Shown: piece by piece, positions 7,896 to 17,766 of the stretch
Layout of the letters: each line of letters opens with the position of its first letter
How positions within the stretch are numbered: the stretch's first letter is position 1
Origin: Pseudomonadales bacterium
GTDB taxonomy: Bacteria > Pseudomonadota > Gammaproteobacteria > Pseudomonadales > JANQJO01
Reading direction: 5' to 3'
Length of the DNA: 32,717 nt
NCBI GenBank assembly: GCA_028281605.1
Contig: JANQJO010000135.1
Coordinates: 1-32,717 of the forward strand
The notes under the pieces: generated by a model
What the model was told of the DNA's origin: nothing
Database searches by the model: none
What the model saw: the letters and a program-made list of their open reading frames with translations, nothing else
Position numbers and translations under genes: made by a program

Positions 7896-9674
7896 TTAAC
7901 ACCTCCATTTAAAATAAAACGGGTAACGTATCAAACCAAACAGAATGAATACGAACAAGTAATAACTTGAAAAAAAACCAGCATCTACTTTTTCTATACG
8001 AACATTATTGAGCCATACACTGTTCAGGGTTTCTTCTTCGTCAATGCCATCTTTTGAAAAATGAAAACTTAGCACTGTTTCACCGACTGGAATATCTATT
8101 GAAGCCGTACTCCAAGCCACAGTCCCAGAAAAAGTATGCAATACTTCACCATCAACAATCACTAATAAATTATCATAATTTGCTTCTGATGAGACTCTAT
8201 AATCGAATTCTACTGTCGTTGGACCGACCAATGTTGTAACCAATCCTGTTGCTTGATTATCTATAATATCCCCAGATTTGAGCACATTACCACGAACACC
8301 ATCAGGGTCTTGAACTGTAGTCCAAATATTATCTCCTCCGGAATACCAACTCATATCATCTTCTGTACCAAGTGCAAGTTCAGCATTGATATTCTGTACA
8401 GTTAAGTAAGAAAAATAACCTTCTGCACTTGGTGCAATCCCATCGGCTACTATAGGAACAATGATCGCTTCTACAAGTCTACTAACAGAAGATCGCGCAA
8501 CAATATTAACGGTACACTCCTCGCCTTGCCCTAATACCCGATTAAAGCAATCTACATCATTAACTGAAAAAACATTAGCATCATTTCCTTGAATGAGAGC
8601 ATTTTCAATCATTACTGGCTCAGCACTGTTATTTACAATAGTGCTGAATGTCTGTTTTTCTTGATTCAGTAAAAGAAAATTATTAAAGTCGCGCTCTAAG
8701 AAATGCCCAACAGGATTATTTTTCGTATGTACACCTTGCATATTGGCTCTTAGCCAATTTTCAAGCACTCCAATATTTGCGTATATGCCATAAGACTCTG
8801 GTCGAGCACAGCCTCTACCACGACTTACAACACCAAATTGCACAATGCTTTGCCCAACAGTCGCAAATAATGGACCCCCACTGTCACCAGAACAGCCATC
8901 TTGACCTCCTTCAAAAAAGCCAGCACAAAAAGCAAGGTTTTCAGAAATTTCAGCATCACCCTCATATGCAGCCAAACATTGCTGATTGGTACGTAAGGGC
9001 ACTTCAAGTTTCTGTAAAGGCGGAAATTCATTTCCACCTTCTGTAAGCACCCCCCATCCAATTACTGTTAAAAGCTCACTTTCCTGTAAATTTTGTTCAA
9101 CACTGTTACCAGCCAACCCAATCGGCGTCACAGCAGTGGGCTCTGCCAATTCCAGCAGTGCAATATCACCAAAAAACTCAGTTGTATATCTAGGATAAAT
9201 TCTCACAGACTTAAACTCATGTATTTGAGCATTTGATACATTAGTAAGGTCAACGGCACCTGTTACACCTCGATAATCACTTAAATTGATCTCTCCCAAA
9301 TTAGTGGCAAAACAGTGAGCCGCTGTTAACACCCAATTAGGGGCAACAACAGTACCACCACAACTTTGAATAAAGGTTTCTCCATTAAAGCGTTCAAGAG
9401 CCATCATAAAGGGATATTCACCTTCTAATGCATCTTCCCCTCCAATAATTCTAGAGTTTTGATTATCATCTAAAACTTTCAGGTGCTCTTTACTACGATA
9501 GATAATTGAATCTTGACGATCTATGAGAGGATAAGACATTGACCTTACGCTGAGTTCTTTTTCTTGTTTGGAAAAGTAATCACTTTGATAAAAGTAAACA
9601 ATAAAAAAACAAAAAAACACGGTCAGTATTATAAAATCAAGTTTAACGAGTATTTTATTAGCCATATTGATCAT
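7896..9674 (-). CDS. Exported trypsin-like serine protease (S1A) with C-terminal beta domains and membrane tail
   Basis: 592-residue chymotrypsin-family protease. A membrane-spanning signal (about 12-28) is followed by a propeptide that ends at Arg75, before the activation sequence IIGGEDA. The triad is His120 (TAAHC), Asp170 (DIALLEL) and Ser265 (GDSGGP). Asp259, six residues before the serine, predicts cleavage after Lys or Arg. Cysteines at 105/121, 233, 250/261 and 289 suggest the usual disulfides. After the protease come two beta-rich domains: about 325-430, with a NDVDCFNRVLGQGEECTV segment, and about 435-560, a jelly-roll-like region. The last 30 residues are a hydrophobic segment followed by basic residues (FKWRC), like sorting tails of the GlyGly-CTERM kind seen on Vibrio VesB-type proteases. 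The Gly-Gly itself is absent. It is probably secreted or surface-held; the substrate is unknown. Confidence 0.9.
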   Translation of the reverse strand: MINMANKILVKLDFIILTVFFCFFIVYFYQSDYFSKQEKELSVRSMSYPLIDRQDSIIYRSKEHLKVLDDNQNSRIIGGEDALEGEYPFMMALERFNGETFIQSCGGTVVAPNWVLTAAHCFATNLGEINLSDYRGVTGAVDLTNVSNAQIHEFKSVRIYPRYTTEFFGDIALLELAEPTAVTPIGLAGNSVEQNLQESELLTVIGWGVLTEGGNEFPPLQKLEVPLRTNQQCLAAYEGDAEISENLAFCAGFFEGGQDGCSGDSGGPLFATVGQSIVQFGVVSRGRGCARPESYGIYANIGVLENWLRANMQGVHTKNNPVGHFLERDFNNFLLLNQEKQTFSTIVNNSAEPVMIENALIQGNDANVFSVNDVDCFNRVLGQGEECTVNIVARSSVSRLVEAIIVPIVADGIAPSAEGYFSYLTVQNINAELALGTEDDMSWYSGGDNIWTTVQDPDGVRGNVLKSGDIIDNQATGLVTTLVGPTTVEFDYRVSSEANYDNLLVIVDGEVLHTFSGTVAWSTASIDIPVGETVLSFHFSKDGIDEEETLNSVWLNNVRIEKVDAGFFSSYYLFVFILFGLIRYPFYFKWRC

Positions 9675-10184
9675 TGCTATGTTATGGGCAAATTCATTAC
9701 ATTTTTTTATACCGAGAAAACTTTTTATAACTCATAAATTTATTGGCTATTTCCGTATAATGTATTACTAAAATTATCATATTAAAAAAATAAAATCGCA
9801 GACTCTTGTATCTTGTTATTATCTAACCTTCAGTTTTCTTACAAGCGTACTCTAAATTTATAAGAGCAAAACACATTTCACTGGAATACAATTCAAAAGC
9901 AGCAGGCTCATTTGAAACGTTAATTGATAGCCATGATGTGAGCAAATTTTAGACACAAAAAGACTCTCCGTTCATTTGCTAGATAATAGTAAAAATAGTC
10001 TACATAAACATTTTATGAAAAATTTCCAACATGTAGATTGCTCTCAATCAGAAGACCCCCTAAGATACACAGCACTGTGCGGCCTAAAGTCGGCTGACTA
10101 ATACTTAATATTAAATTAGTAGACAGTTTGTGGTTATTTCGCTTACTGTTAATACAACCGTAAAAAAGACCAGCAGGAGACATC
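9675..10184. other. Divergent intergenic region between the S1 protease and metG
   Basis: 510 AT-rich bases with promoters expected in both directions. Near metG a weak -35/-10 pair can be drawn (TTGTGG at 10128, TAATAC at 10150, spacing 16). Short dyads occur at 10088-10099 (AGTC-GGCT-GACT) and around TTAATATTAA near 10106. No gene, tRNA, riboswitch or terminator was recognised. In many relatives mrp lies on this side of metG; here it is 15 kb away. Confidence 0.35.
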
Positions 10185-12248
10185 GTGTCAATCAGTTCAT
10201 CCGAAAAACCTAGAAACATACTGGTTACCAGCGCTTTGCCCTACGCCAATGGCCCTATTCATCTAGGCCATATGCTCGAATACGTTCAGAGCGACATTTG
10301 GGTTCGTTTCCTCAAATTGGAAGGCCATAATTGTTACTATGTATGTGCTGATGATGCCCATGGCACCGCCATCATGTTACATGCCGAAGCACTAAACACC
10401 TCACCAGAAACTCTCATTGCTGATGTTAAACGAGAGCATGAAACAGATTTTAAAGATTTTTTAATCCACTTTGACCAATATCACAGTACGCATTCAGATG
10501 AAAACCAATACTTTGCTACGCTCATCTATGAACGCAATCGTGATAATGGCCACATTTTTACCAAATCCGTCACACAATTGTACGATCCAGAAAAACAAAT
10601 GTTTTTGGCTGATCGATATGTTAAAGGAGACTGCCCGAAATGCGGAGCCAGTGATCAATATGGAGATAACTGTGAAATCTGTGGAGCCACTTATCTTCCC
10701 AACGATTTAAAAAACCCTAAATCTTCAGTATCCGGCGCTACCCCCATCAGCAAGGCCAGTGAGCAACTGTTTTTTGATATATCACGATTTCAACCCATGC
10801 TAGAACACTGGCTTAACAGTGATGCCTTACAACCTGAAGTTGCTAATAAACTCAAAGAATGGTTACGAACCGGCTTAAAACCCTGGGACATCTCACGCCA
10901 AGCGCCTTACTTTGGCTTTGAAGTCCCTGACAAACCTGGCACTTACTTCTACGTTTGGCTGGATGCTCCAGTAGGCTACATCGCTAGCTTCAAACGTTTA
11001 TGTCAACAAAATCCAAATATCAATTTTGATGCCTACTGGTCATCTAATACTGACACAAAGTCTTATGAACTCTATCACTTTATTGGCAAAGACATTGTCA
11101 ACTTTCATGGCTTATTTTGGCCAGCCATGCTCAGCGGTGCCGAGTTTAGACTTCCAACAGCCCTCTTCGCTCACGGTTTTGTCACAGTCAATGGCAAGAA
11201 AATGTCGAAGTCGAGAGGCACTTTTATCAAGGCACGGACTTACTTAAATCACTTAGCGCCTGAGTATTTGCGATATTATTTTGCCGCAAAGCTCACTGAT
11301 GGCGTTGACGACATAGATTTAAACTTGGAAGATTTTGCAATCAGAGTCAACAGTGACTTGGTGGGTAAATACATCAACATTGCTAGCCGTTGTGCTGGTT
11401 TTATTAGCAAACACTTTAAGGGTTATTTGGCCAAAGAGATCAATCAGCCACAGCTACTAGCAACACTCGAACAAGCTGCCAAACCTATCACACAATACTA
11501 TAAACAGCGCGAATTTGCTAAAGCTATTCGAGACATTATGGCGTTAGCTGATCACGTCAATCAATATATCGACCAACAGGCTCCTTGGCAACTCATCAAA
11601 TCTGAAGAAACTAAAAACAGCGTACAAGGTATTTGCACCACAGGATTAAACGCTTTTAAATTATTGACTCTTTACTTAAAACCAGTTTTACCCAAAACAG
11701 CTGCTGCTGTAGAGGATTTTTTAAATTGCGATGAGCTAAATTGGGAAAACTATAATATTTTATTGCTAAACCATAAAATTAACCGTTTCAAACCACTGAT
11801 ACAGCGCATTGATCCTAAAAAAATCGAAGCGATAGTCGATGAGTCTAAAAGTACAGCCAACATCAAATCAAAGTCTAAACCATTAGAAAATAACGCAAGC
11901 TTAGACCAACCTATTTGCCCTAACATTGAGTATGATACTTTTGCCCAAGTAGATTTGCGTGTAGTTAAAATTATAAAAGCCAATACTATCGCTGGTGCGG
12001 ATAAGCTGCTCGAGCTCACTTTGGACTTAGGAGATAAGACAACACGTCGGGTTTTTGCGGGCATTAAAAAGGCTTATCAGCCAGAACAGCTGGAAGGTAA
12101 GCTCACCGTAATGGTAGCTAACCTAAAACCAAGAAAAATGAAGTTTGGTCTTTCTGAAGGGATGGTTTTAGCCGCAGGCCCCGGTGGAGAAGAAATCTTC
12201 TTATTGTCTTTAGATTCAGGAGCCAAACCAGGAATGCGTATTAAGTAG
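10185..12248 (+). CDS. metG: Methionyl-tRNA synthetase MetG
   Basis: 687-residue class I aminoacyl-tRNA synthetase that charges tRNA-Met. The HIGH motif appears as HLGH (26-29) in [14 protein letters not shown]. The zinc knuckle has Cys150, Cys153, Cys163 and Cys166 (CPKCG ... CEICG). The KMSKS loop is at 339-343. The C-terminal EMAP/Trbp-type tRNA-binding domain covers about 585-687 ([11 protein letters not shown] ... [11 protein letters not shown]), giving the dimeric long form found in E. coli. The start is GTG, with AGGAG five bases before it. It is a single-gene unit that converges on the CBS-domain gene. It looks intact, with no unusual residues in the motifs. Confidence 0.98.
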   Translation: MSISSSEKPRNILVTSALPYANGPIHLGHMLEYVQSDIWVRFLKLEGHNCYYVCADDAHGTAIMLHAEALNTSPETLIADVKREHETDFKDFLIHFDQYHSTHSDENQYFATLIYERNRDNGHIFTKSVTQLYDPEKQMFLADRYVKGDCPKCGASDQYGDNCEICGATYLPNDLKNPKSSVSGATPISKASEQLFFDISRFQPMLEHWLNSDALQPEVANKLKEWLRTGLKPWDISRQAPYFGFEVPDKPGTYFYVWLDAPVGYIASFKRLCQQNPNINFDAYWSSNTDTKSYELYHFIGKDIVNFHGLFWPAMLSGAEFRLPTALFAHGFVTVNGKKMSKSRGTFIKARTYLNHLAPEYLRYYFAAKLTDGVDDIDLNLEDFAIRVNSDLVGKYINIASRCAGFISKHFKGYLAKEINQPQLLATLEQAAKPITQYYKQREFAKAIRDIMALADHVNQYIDQQAPWQLIKSEETKNSVQGICTTGLNAFKLLTLYLKPVLPKTAAAVEDFLNCDELNWENYNILLLNHKINRFKPLIQRIDPKKIEAIVDESKSTANIKSKSKPLENNASLDQPICPNIEYDTFAQVDLRVVKIIKANTIAGADKLLELTLDLGDKTTRRVFAGIKKAYQPEQLEGKLTVMVANLKPRKMKFGLSEGMVLAAGPGGEEIFLLSLDSGAKPGMRIK

Positions 12249-12322
12249 TTCTATTCAATCCATATTGAGTTAAACAAAAAGCTTTATTTTTCAGTTTGAA
12301 TCAATCAAGTAGTTACATCTCC

Positions 12323-12733
12323 TTACTTATTCTGTGCAAAATCCTTAACCGCTCGTAAAATATCCCTACGGCTGATCTGCCCAACAATTTTACCTTCCTC
12401 CACAACAGGCATACGACGTCGCCCTTTCTCAATAAAAGTTTGAGCAAGCTCAATAATATCACCCATAGGAGAAACTGAATCAATTTGTGATGACATAAAA
12501 TCACGCACACAGCCTCCGCCAGCCTGGCCTTCATAATAACCTGCGTTCAAAAAACTCTTTAAGCAGTCACTCTCTGAAAAAACCCCTACCAAGTCTCCAT
12601 CTTCATTCAACACTGGTGCCCCTGAAATTTTATTCTTAAGTAAGACATCAATCGCTTCAAAAATGTCTGTCTCAGGTTTAAAGGACACCAGACGTGTTGT
12701 CATATAATCACGCACGTACACAGACTTCAACAT
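12323..12733 (-). CDS. Stand-alone protein with two CBS domains
   Basis: 136-residue protein made almost entirely of a tandem CBS pair (Bateman module): CBS1 about 8-60 (VRDYMTTRLVSFKP ... GVFSESDCL) and CBS2 about 76-131 (VRDFMSSQIDSVSP ... GQISRRDIL). Such modules bind adenine nucleotides or S-adenosylmethionine and act as energy or ligand sensors on partner proteins. The ligand and partner here are not evident from the sequence. The ATG is preceded by AAGGAG, so the start is secure. It is the last gene of a minus-strand run after rraA, from which it is separated by 126 bases, so it may have its own promoter. Confidence 0.9.
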   Translation of the reverse strand: MLKSVYVRDYMTTRLVSFKPETDIFEAIDVLLKNKISGAPVLNEDGDLVGVFSESDCLKSFLNAGYYEGQAGGGCVRDFMSSQIDSVSPMGDIIELAQTFIEKGRRRMPVVEEGKIVGQISRRDILRAVKDFAQNK

Positions 12734-12859
12734 TGAGAGAGTCTCCTTAATTTTTCGCTTTCCGATTACACTTACCTTGCCTTATGTTTACCACCCAGAG
12801 CAACCCTAGATTTTAGCTAAGATTGAGCATACACGTAAAAAATCTATAGTCAAAGTGGT

Positions 12860-13339
12860 TTATATAAGTTTTTTACTTGATAAAATAATGCCATTATTGT
12901 CCGCGTAAAGATAGCATCCGGGAGTAAACGTGACCCCAGCAAAAGTCACCACAACATTGAGTTCACCTACCCCCCGTTTAACACTCTTTCTTGGATGAAG
13001 CCCCAAAGCTTGCACACCCAAATCGGTTTTTCTGATCTCATCAATGTCTCTCACACACCCATAAATAACAAGGCCAGACCAGCCACTCTCACTGGCCTTC
13101 AATGCCAATTGGTCACCTAAAAGGGCGCAACGTTTAGAACCGCCTCCATCGACCACTAATACTTTATCAGTACCTGGCACAGACACTTGCTCTTTCACCA
13201 CAGAATTGTCTTCAAAACATTTAACGGTAACAATTTCACCACTAAAACAGCATCTTTGGCCATAGTTGATAAATAGAGGCTCTACCACACTCACTGTGTC
13301 TGAATATTGATCACACAAATCCGGGGTTACAAAATCCAC
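12860..13339 (-). CDS. rraA: RraA-family protein (putative regulator of ribonuclease E activity)
   Basis: 159-residue member of the RraA fold, the same length as E. coli RraA (161). RraA binds RNase E and damps its activity in the cytoplasm. The signature block is present: [30 protein letters not shown] and the following [15 protein letters not shown] related branch of this fold has aldolase activity (HMG/CHA aldolase), but the short length and the ALGLHPRKS segment favour RraA. The start is GTG with AAGGAG upstream. It lies 11 bases after the DNA glycosylase gene and is probably co-transcribed with it and cheV. Confidence 0.9.
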   Translation of the reverse strand: MDFVTPDLCDQYSDTVSVVEPLFINYGQRCCFSGEIVTVKCFEDNSVVKEQVSVPGTDKVLVVDGGGSKRCALLGDQLALKASESGWSGLVIYGCVRDIDEIRKTDLGVQALGLHPRKSVKRGVGELNVVVTFAGVTFTPGCYLYADNNGIILSSKKLI

Positions 13340-13350
13340 ACATCACTCCT

Positions 13351-13947
13351 TCATCTCGAAACATAATTATTATCTTTGATATAAAAGCGCCAGGGCAACG
13401 CTGCCGCCTGGGAAATACCAATACGACCACTGGTCCCTATTTTTTCTTGTGTAAAAGATTCTCCACGAAACAACTGTATCGGCTCTTCTGACAAATTGTG
13501 CCCATTTTGCGCCGTTGAGATTGCAAACGCCTGACAGACTTTTGCTGGACCACTGCACAACTCTTTTACTGCCAAAGTGGCCTTGTTGACTCTTTTTTCT
13601 ACCCGGTGCTTGTGCATAATCTCGAGCCCCTCTAGAGGCTCAAATGCTCTTAACAGTACCGCAGAACCTACCCCTTCTGCTTCAGTCACAACATTCATGC
13701 AAAAATGCATACCATAGGTGAAATATACGTAGAGCTTACCCCCCGTCTCAAACATCACACGATTACGTGCGGTCTTGCCTTTATGGGCATGGCAAGCAGC
13801 ATCGCCTACTTGATGGTAGGCTTCGGTTTCCACCACACGACCAACAAGCCGGACACCTCGGAAAAGTCTAACAAATAGGCAGCCAAGCAAGTCTTGTGCA
13901 ACTGTTACAGTAGGACGTTGATAAAAATCAATTGTAAGCGGCTTCAT
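13351..13947 (-). CDS. mpg: 3-methyladenine DNA glycosylase, AAG/MPG family
   Basis: About 198 residues of the alkyladenine DNA glycosylase family, which removes alkylated or deaminated purines in base-excision repair. Diagnostic parts are FYQRPTVTVAQDLLGC, RVVETEAYHQVGDAACHA (with the catalytic-site Glu), YVYFTYGMHFCMNVVTE, VLLRAFEPLEG and the C-terminal RIGISQAAALPWRF. These align by eye with human MPG motifs. I take the ATG at 13947; a GTG at 13974 would add nine residues and end only seven bases from the cheV stop. Neither has a good ribosome-binding site, so coupling to cheV translation is likely. It is followed 11 bases later by rraA. Confidence 0.93.
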   Translation of the reverse strand: MKPLTIDFYQRPTVTVAQDLLGCLFVRLFRGVRLVGRVVETEAYHQVGDAACHAHKGKTARNRVMFETGGKLYVYFTYGMHFCMNVVTEAEGVGSAVLLRAFEPLEGLEIMHKHRVEKRVNKATLAVKELCSGPAKVCQAFAISTAQNGHNLSEEPIQLFRGESFTQEKIGTSGRIGISQAAALPWRFYIKDNNYVSR

Positions 13948-13981
13948 TGATGCATCATTAAAGGATGCACCCACTCAAAAA

Positions 13982-14929
13982 TCAAGTTTTTTCTTGTTCG
14001 TACAACGACAATAAACGTTCTTGTATCACTTGCGCTAAAGCATCTGGGTCAAATTTAGAAATAAAAGCATCGCAACCAACTTTTTTAGCCATATGGTTGT
14101 TAAAATCTCCACTCATAGAGGTATGCAGCAGTATATACAAACCTTTTAAACTAGGATTTTCCCGACACTGGGAAGTTAAACGATACCCATCCATTTCCGG
14201 CATTTCAGCATCAGTCACCATCAGGGAGTAGTACTCCGCTACTTCAACTCCTTGCTTGGCCAAAGATTCCAAATGACACCAACCTTGCCAACCGTCAGTA
14301 GCTGTCTCTGCAATCAAACCCATAGATTCCACCGTTGATTTGACTTGATTCAAACCCACCTGAGAATCATCTACAATATACACACGCCTACCTTGTGCCC
14401 ACTGCAACAGCTCCTCATTTAAAACATTTTCAGAGATTTGCATGTGACAATTCTGCACTTCAGATAATACTTTTTCGACATCAATCACTTCAACCAAACG
14501 ATCGTCGTCCAATTTTGTGATCGCTGTTAAATAGTGATTTCTGCCCGCACCTTGGGGAGGGGGTGCTACCTTATCCCAGGTCAAATTAATAATATGATCA
14601 ACACTGCGTACCATAAACGCTTGCACAGACCGATTGTACTCTGAAACGATAATGTTACATTTGGCACGATCTTCACAGGAAATAGGCTCCATATTAATCG
14701 CTTTGGATAAATCAATCACAGGAATCGTTTGGCCTCTAACGTGCGTAATCCCAACAATATTAGGATGCCTATTTGGCATTAACGTTAACTGTGGCATTTG
14801 CTGGACTTCTTGCACTTTAAACACATTAATCGCAAAAAGTTGCTTTCCCTGCAAACGAAACATGAGCAGCTCTAACCTATTTTCACCCACCAATTGTGTT
14901 CTAAGATCAACTGCATCTAAAAGTGACAT
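13982..14929 (-). CDS. cheV: Chemotaxis coupling protein CheV (CheW domain plus receiver)
   Basis: 315-residue CheV, which links chemoreceptors to the CheA kinase and can be phosphorylated to adjust signalling. The CheW-like domain spans about 15-165 (LELLMFRLQGKQLFAINVFKV, then NIVGITHVRGQTIPVIDLS). The receiver domain spans about 180-310, with acidic residues Asp187-Asp188 (IVDDS), phospho-acceptor Asp240 (VTDAEMPEMDG) and Lys292 (FISKFD). The in-frame reading extends upstream to 15028. I choose the ATG at 14929 because MSLLDAVDLRTQLVGENRLELL is the usual CheV N-terminus and GAGGGA lies upstream. It is an orphan: no cheA, cheW or receptor gene is in the window. It is divergent from tatD and leads the cheV-mpg-rraA run. 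Confidence 0.95.
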   Translation of the reverse strand: MSLLDAVDLRTQLVGENRLELLMFRLQGKQLFAINVFKVQEVQQMPQLTLMPNRHPNIVGITHVRGQTIPVIDLSKAINMEPISCEDRAKCNIIVSEYNRSVQAFMVRSVDHIINLTWDKVAPPPQGAGRNHYLTAITKLDDDRLVEVIDVEKVLSEVQNCHMQISENVLNEELLQWAQGRRVYIVDDSQVGLNQVKSTVESMGLIAETATDGWQGWCHLESLAKQGVEVAEYYSLMVTDAEMPEMDGYRLTSQCRENPSLKGLYILLHTSMSGDFNNHMAKKVGCDAFISKFDPDALAQVIQERLLSLYEQEKT

Positions 14930-15091
14930 GCTATTATTCCCTCGCCTTGAAATCTTCCGTTTACAAAACAGCTTCACGGACCAAGTGATTGACCTGTAAT
15001 ATATCCCAGTATTAAGTCTAGACGGCATTTCTCAAGCCAGATATGAAAAAGACAATCAGCATATATAAAACAGGAGAACGGGCCAAAAACC

Positions 15092-15901
15092 ATGAATGCT
15101 CAACCCAAAGAAAACACCTGGGTCGATATTGGTGTTAATTTAACTAATAGTCAATTTAAAGAGGATCATCAGAAGATCATCACAAATGCCATTGCTGCTA
15201 ATGTCACTCAAATGATCGTGATTGGGACCGACCTAAAACACTCTCAAGCTGCTATTGATTTGTGTCAAAGCTGGCCTCATTTCTTATACTGTACTGTTGG
15301 CCTTCATCCTCATGAAGCCCGGTGCTGGCAATCAAATTACCGCTATCAGCTGTTGCAGTTAGCTCAACAAGCCCCGGTGAAAGCTATTGGGGAAACCGGC
15401 CTGGATTTTAATCGCAATTACTCATCACAAGCAGACCAGATCAAAGCGTTTGAAGCTCAGCTAGAACTGGCCTGCGAGTTGGAGCTCCCTCTATTTTTGC
15501 ATGAGCGTGATGCCGCAAAAACTTTTACCCCCATACTCAAAGAGTATCGAAATAATATCGAACGTTTTACGGTCCATTGTTTTACCGGCAGCAAAGAAAC
15601 ACTGTTTAATTACTTAGATCTCGGTGCCTGGATCGGAATCACCGGTTGGATTTGCGACGATAGAAGAGGGCAGAATTTATTCAAAATTTTACCAAGTGTC
15701 CCGCTAGATCGACTTATGATTGAAACCGACGCCCCTTTTCTGCTGCCTAAAGACCTAAACCCCAAACCTCAAAGTCATCGCAACGAACCGTGTTACTTGC
15801 CCCACATAGGACGTAAAGTTGCCCATGCGTATCAAGTGTCTACGGAAACTATACAAACACACACTACAGCCAACGCACGGCACTTCTTTAGCTTGACTTA
15901 A
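15092..15901 (+). CDS. tatD: TatD-family 3'-5' exonuclease / metal-dependent hydrolase
   Basis: 269-residue TatD nuclease with a TIM-barrel metallohydrolase fold. It resembles E. coli TatD closely, judged from memory: DIGVNLTNSQF at the N-terminus (Asn in place of the usual His, as in E. coli TatD), GLHPHEA, IGETGLDFNRN, HERDA, HCFTGS, GITGWICDDRRG, ETDAPFLLPKDL and RRNEP-like HRNEP. E. coli TatD acts on oxidised DNA and is not needed for Tat transport despite its name. AGGAG lies about 15 bases upstream of the ATG, a rather long spacing. It is divergent from cheV and precedes minC by about 108 bases. Confidence 0.95.
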   Translation: MNAQPKENTWVDIGVNLTNSQFKEDHQKIITNAIAANVTQMIVIGTDLKHSQAAIDLCQSWPHFLYCTVGLHPHEARCWQSNYRYQLLQLAQQAPVKAIGETGLDFNRNYSSQADQIKAFEAQLELACELELPLFLHERDAAKTFTPILKEYRNNIERFTVHCFTGSKETLFNYLDLGAWIGITGWICDDRRGQNLFKILPSVPLDRLMIETDAPFLLPKDLNPKPQSHRNEPCYLPHIGRKVAHAYQVSTETIQTHTTANARHFFSLT

Positions 15902-16009
15902 TCATTTGTGGCTGGAAAAACCGTCACAAATAAAATATCTTTAACGTAAAAGTTTTTTCAAGGCTGTACATCGACTACAATACACAAATTCAAAGGAGCG
16001 ACAAGTGTA

Positions 16010-16843
16010 ATGACTGAAGAAATTGCAGCCCCACCTGAGCACAACCAAGCAGACAATGCAAACAACCATGAACAAGAGTACTGTTTTCAACTGAAAGGTG
16101 GGCTGATGCCTATGACAGTCATGGAGCTTTACAGTTATGATTACAAAGCTTTTAATCAGCGCTTAAAAAAGCTGGTTAAGCAAGCGCCCAGCTTTTTTAA
16201 AGACATGCCGATTGTGTTGAATTTAGAAAAGCTTGACGAGGGTCATGAGTCAATAGATTTCATAGAGTTAACTGACATTTGCCAAGCCTTCAGCATTTAC
16301 CCTATTGCTATTAAAGGTGGGGATGAATCTCAGCAAACCGCATCCTTGATCGCCGGCTTGCCTCAAATTCCCACACAAAAAATACCCCCATCAAAGCAAA
16401 GCACTAAGCCAACTAATCGGTCAGCAGCAGAATACACGCAGACAACCCAGGTTAGTCAAGACCAACACCCAAAAACAGATCCTCCTCTATTGACTGAAGT
16501 ACAAAAACAAAAGCCAAATAACAAAATTGTCACGCAAGCGATTCGTTCAGGTCAACAGGTATACGCACCTGAAGGTGATTTGATTATCTTGGCAGCAGTT
16601 AGCCCAGGAGCTGAAATTTTGGCAGACGGCAATATCCATGTCTATGGCCCCCTACGAGGGCGTGCCTTAGCTGGTATCAAAGGTGACACTTCTGCACGCA
16701 TCTTTTGCCAACGCCTTGAAGCAGAACTGTTATCTATTGCTGGGCGCTACAAAGTGGATGAAGACCTTAAACAAACACAGTGGAAAAAACCAGCTCAAAC
16801 AGCCTTAGTAGGTGACCAGCTGCAGATTAGCTGTTTACCCTAA
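16010..16843 (+). CDS. minC: Septum site-determining protein MinC
   Basis: 277-residue inhibitor of FtsZ ring formation, which MinD brings to the membrane near the cell poles. The N-terminal FtsZ-antagonist domain is about 25-110 (FQLKGGLMPMTVMELY). A long Gln/Thr/Pro-rich linker covers about 112-172. The C-terminal beta-helix dimerisation domain is about 175-265 (RSGQQVYAPEGDLIILAAVSPGAEILADGNIHVYG, with PLRGRALAG), the standard MinC_C signature. The linker makes it longer than E. coli MinC (231). AGGAG lies 13 bases before the ATG. minD follows after 106 bases, a wide gap for this operon. Confidence 0.96.
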   Translation: MTEEIAAPPEHNQADNANNHEQEYCFQLKGGLMPMTVMELYSYDYKAFNQRLKKLVKQAPSFFKDMPIVLNLEKLDEGHESIDFIELTDICQAFSIYPIAIKGGDESQQTASLIAGLPQIPTQKIPPSKQSTKPTNRSAAEYTQTTQVSQDQHPKTDPPLLTEVQKQKPNNKIVTQAIRSGQQVYAPEGDLIILAAVSPGAEILADGNIHVYGPLRGRALAGIKGDTSARIFCQRLEAELLSIAGRYKVDEDLKQTQWKKPAQTALVGDQLQISCLP

Positions 16844-16949
16844 TACAGATATGATATAAATTTTAGTTTCAGGAGTTTTTAGAGTAGTATTGATGTAGCA
16901 TTACTAAAACCACAAAACATCAACTTTCAGCAAAAAAGGAATCCAAGCT

Positions 16950-17762
16950 TTGGCTAAGATCGTAGTAGTAACCTCCGGGAAGGGAGGTGTTGGCAAAACA
17001 ACCTCAAGCGCATCATTTGCAACCGGGCTGGCCCAAAAAGGCTACAAAACTGTTGTGATTGATTTTGATGTTGGGCTGCGCAATCTTGATTTAATCTTTA
17101 ACTGCGAACGCAGAGTAGTTTACGATTTGATCAACGTTATCAATGGAGAGGCCTCTTTGCACCAGGCCTTAATCAAGGACAAGCGTATTGATAACCTTTT
17201 CATCCTCCCTGCTTCGCAAACACGAGATAAAGATGCACTCAACCAAGAGGGTGTACAAAAAGTCCTGAACACACTATCAGAAACCTATGACTACATCGTT
17301 TGCGACTCCCCTGCGGGCATTGAGACAGGTGCCCTTATGGCATTATACTTTGCTGATGAGGCAATTATTGTGACGAATCCTGAAGTCTCTTCTGTACGCG
17401 ATTCTGACCGCATTTTAGGCATTTTACAAAGCAAATCTCGACGTGCAGAAACCGGGTCAGAACCAGTCAAAGAACATTTACTAGTCACCCGCTATGATCC
17501 CAGACGTGTATCTAAAGGAGAAATGCTCAGTATCGAGGACGTTCAAGACATTTTGTCTGTACCTTTGCTTGGCGTAATCCCCGAATCAAAAACAGTCCTA
17601 ACAGCTTCTAATGAAGGTTGTCCTATTATTTGGGAGGAAAAAAGCAATGCTGGCCAAGCCTATCAAGATGCTGTCTCTCGCTTCTTAGGTGAGGACATTG
17701 AGCATCGTTTTTTATCTACCTCAAGAGCAAGCTTCTTAAAACGTATGTTTGGAGGGCATTGA
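16950..17762 (+). CDS. minD: Septum site-determining ATPase MinD
   Basis: 270-residue ParA-type ATPase that binds the membrane in its ATP form, recruits MinC, and is released by MinE to give pole-to-pole oscillation. The deviant Walker A motif GKGGVGKTT has Lys11 and Lys16; [10 protein letters not shown] follows as expected. The C-terminal amphipathic membrane helix is visible (SFLKRMFGG). The start is TTG, with AAGGA nine bases before it; the protein begins [10 protein letters not shown] as in other MinD, so the start is secure. minE begins four bases after the stop. Confidence 0.98.
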   Translation: MAKIVVVTSGKGGVGKTTSSASFATGLAQKGYKTVVIDFDVGLRNLDLIFNCERRVVYDLINVINGEASLHQALIKDKRIDNLFILPASQTRDKDALNQEGVQKVLNTLSETYDYIVCDSPAGIETGALMALYFADEAIIVTNPEVSSVRDSDRILGILQSKSRRAETGSEPVKEHLLVTRYDPRRVSKGEMLSIEDVQDILSVPLLGVIPESKTVLTASNEGCPIIWEEKSNAGQAYQDAVSRFLGEDIEHRFLSTSRASFLKRMFGGH

Positions 17763-17766
17763 TCTT

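Noticed and set aside
9675..10184. tRNA, T-box or riboswitch upstream of metG
   Set aside because: No cloverleaf, T-box sequence or known aptamer core was seen.
12249..12322. Terminator between metG and the CBS gene
   Set aside because: AAAAAGCTTTATTTTT-like pairing is short and AT-only, too weak to call.
14930..15029. Upstream extension of cheV to 15028
   Set aside because: The added residues do not resemble CheV, and the internal ATG at 14929 has both a ribosome-binding site and the family N-terminus.
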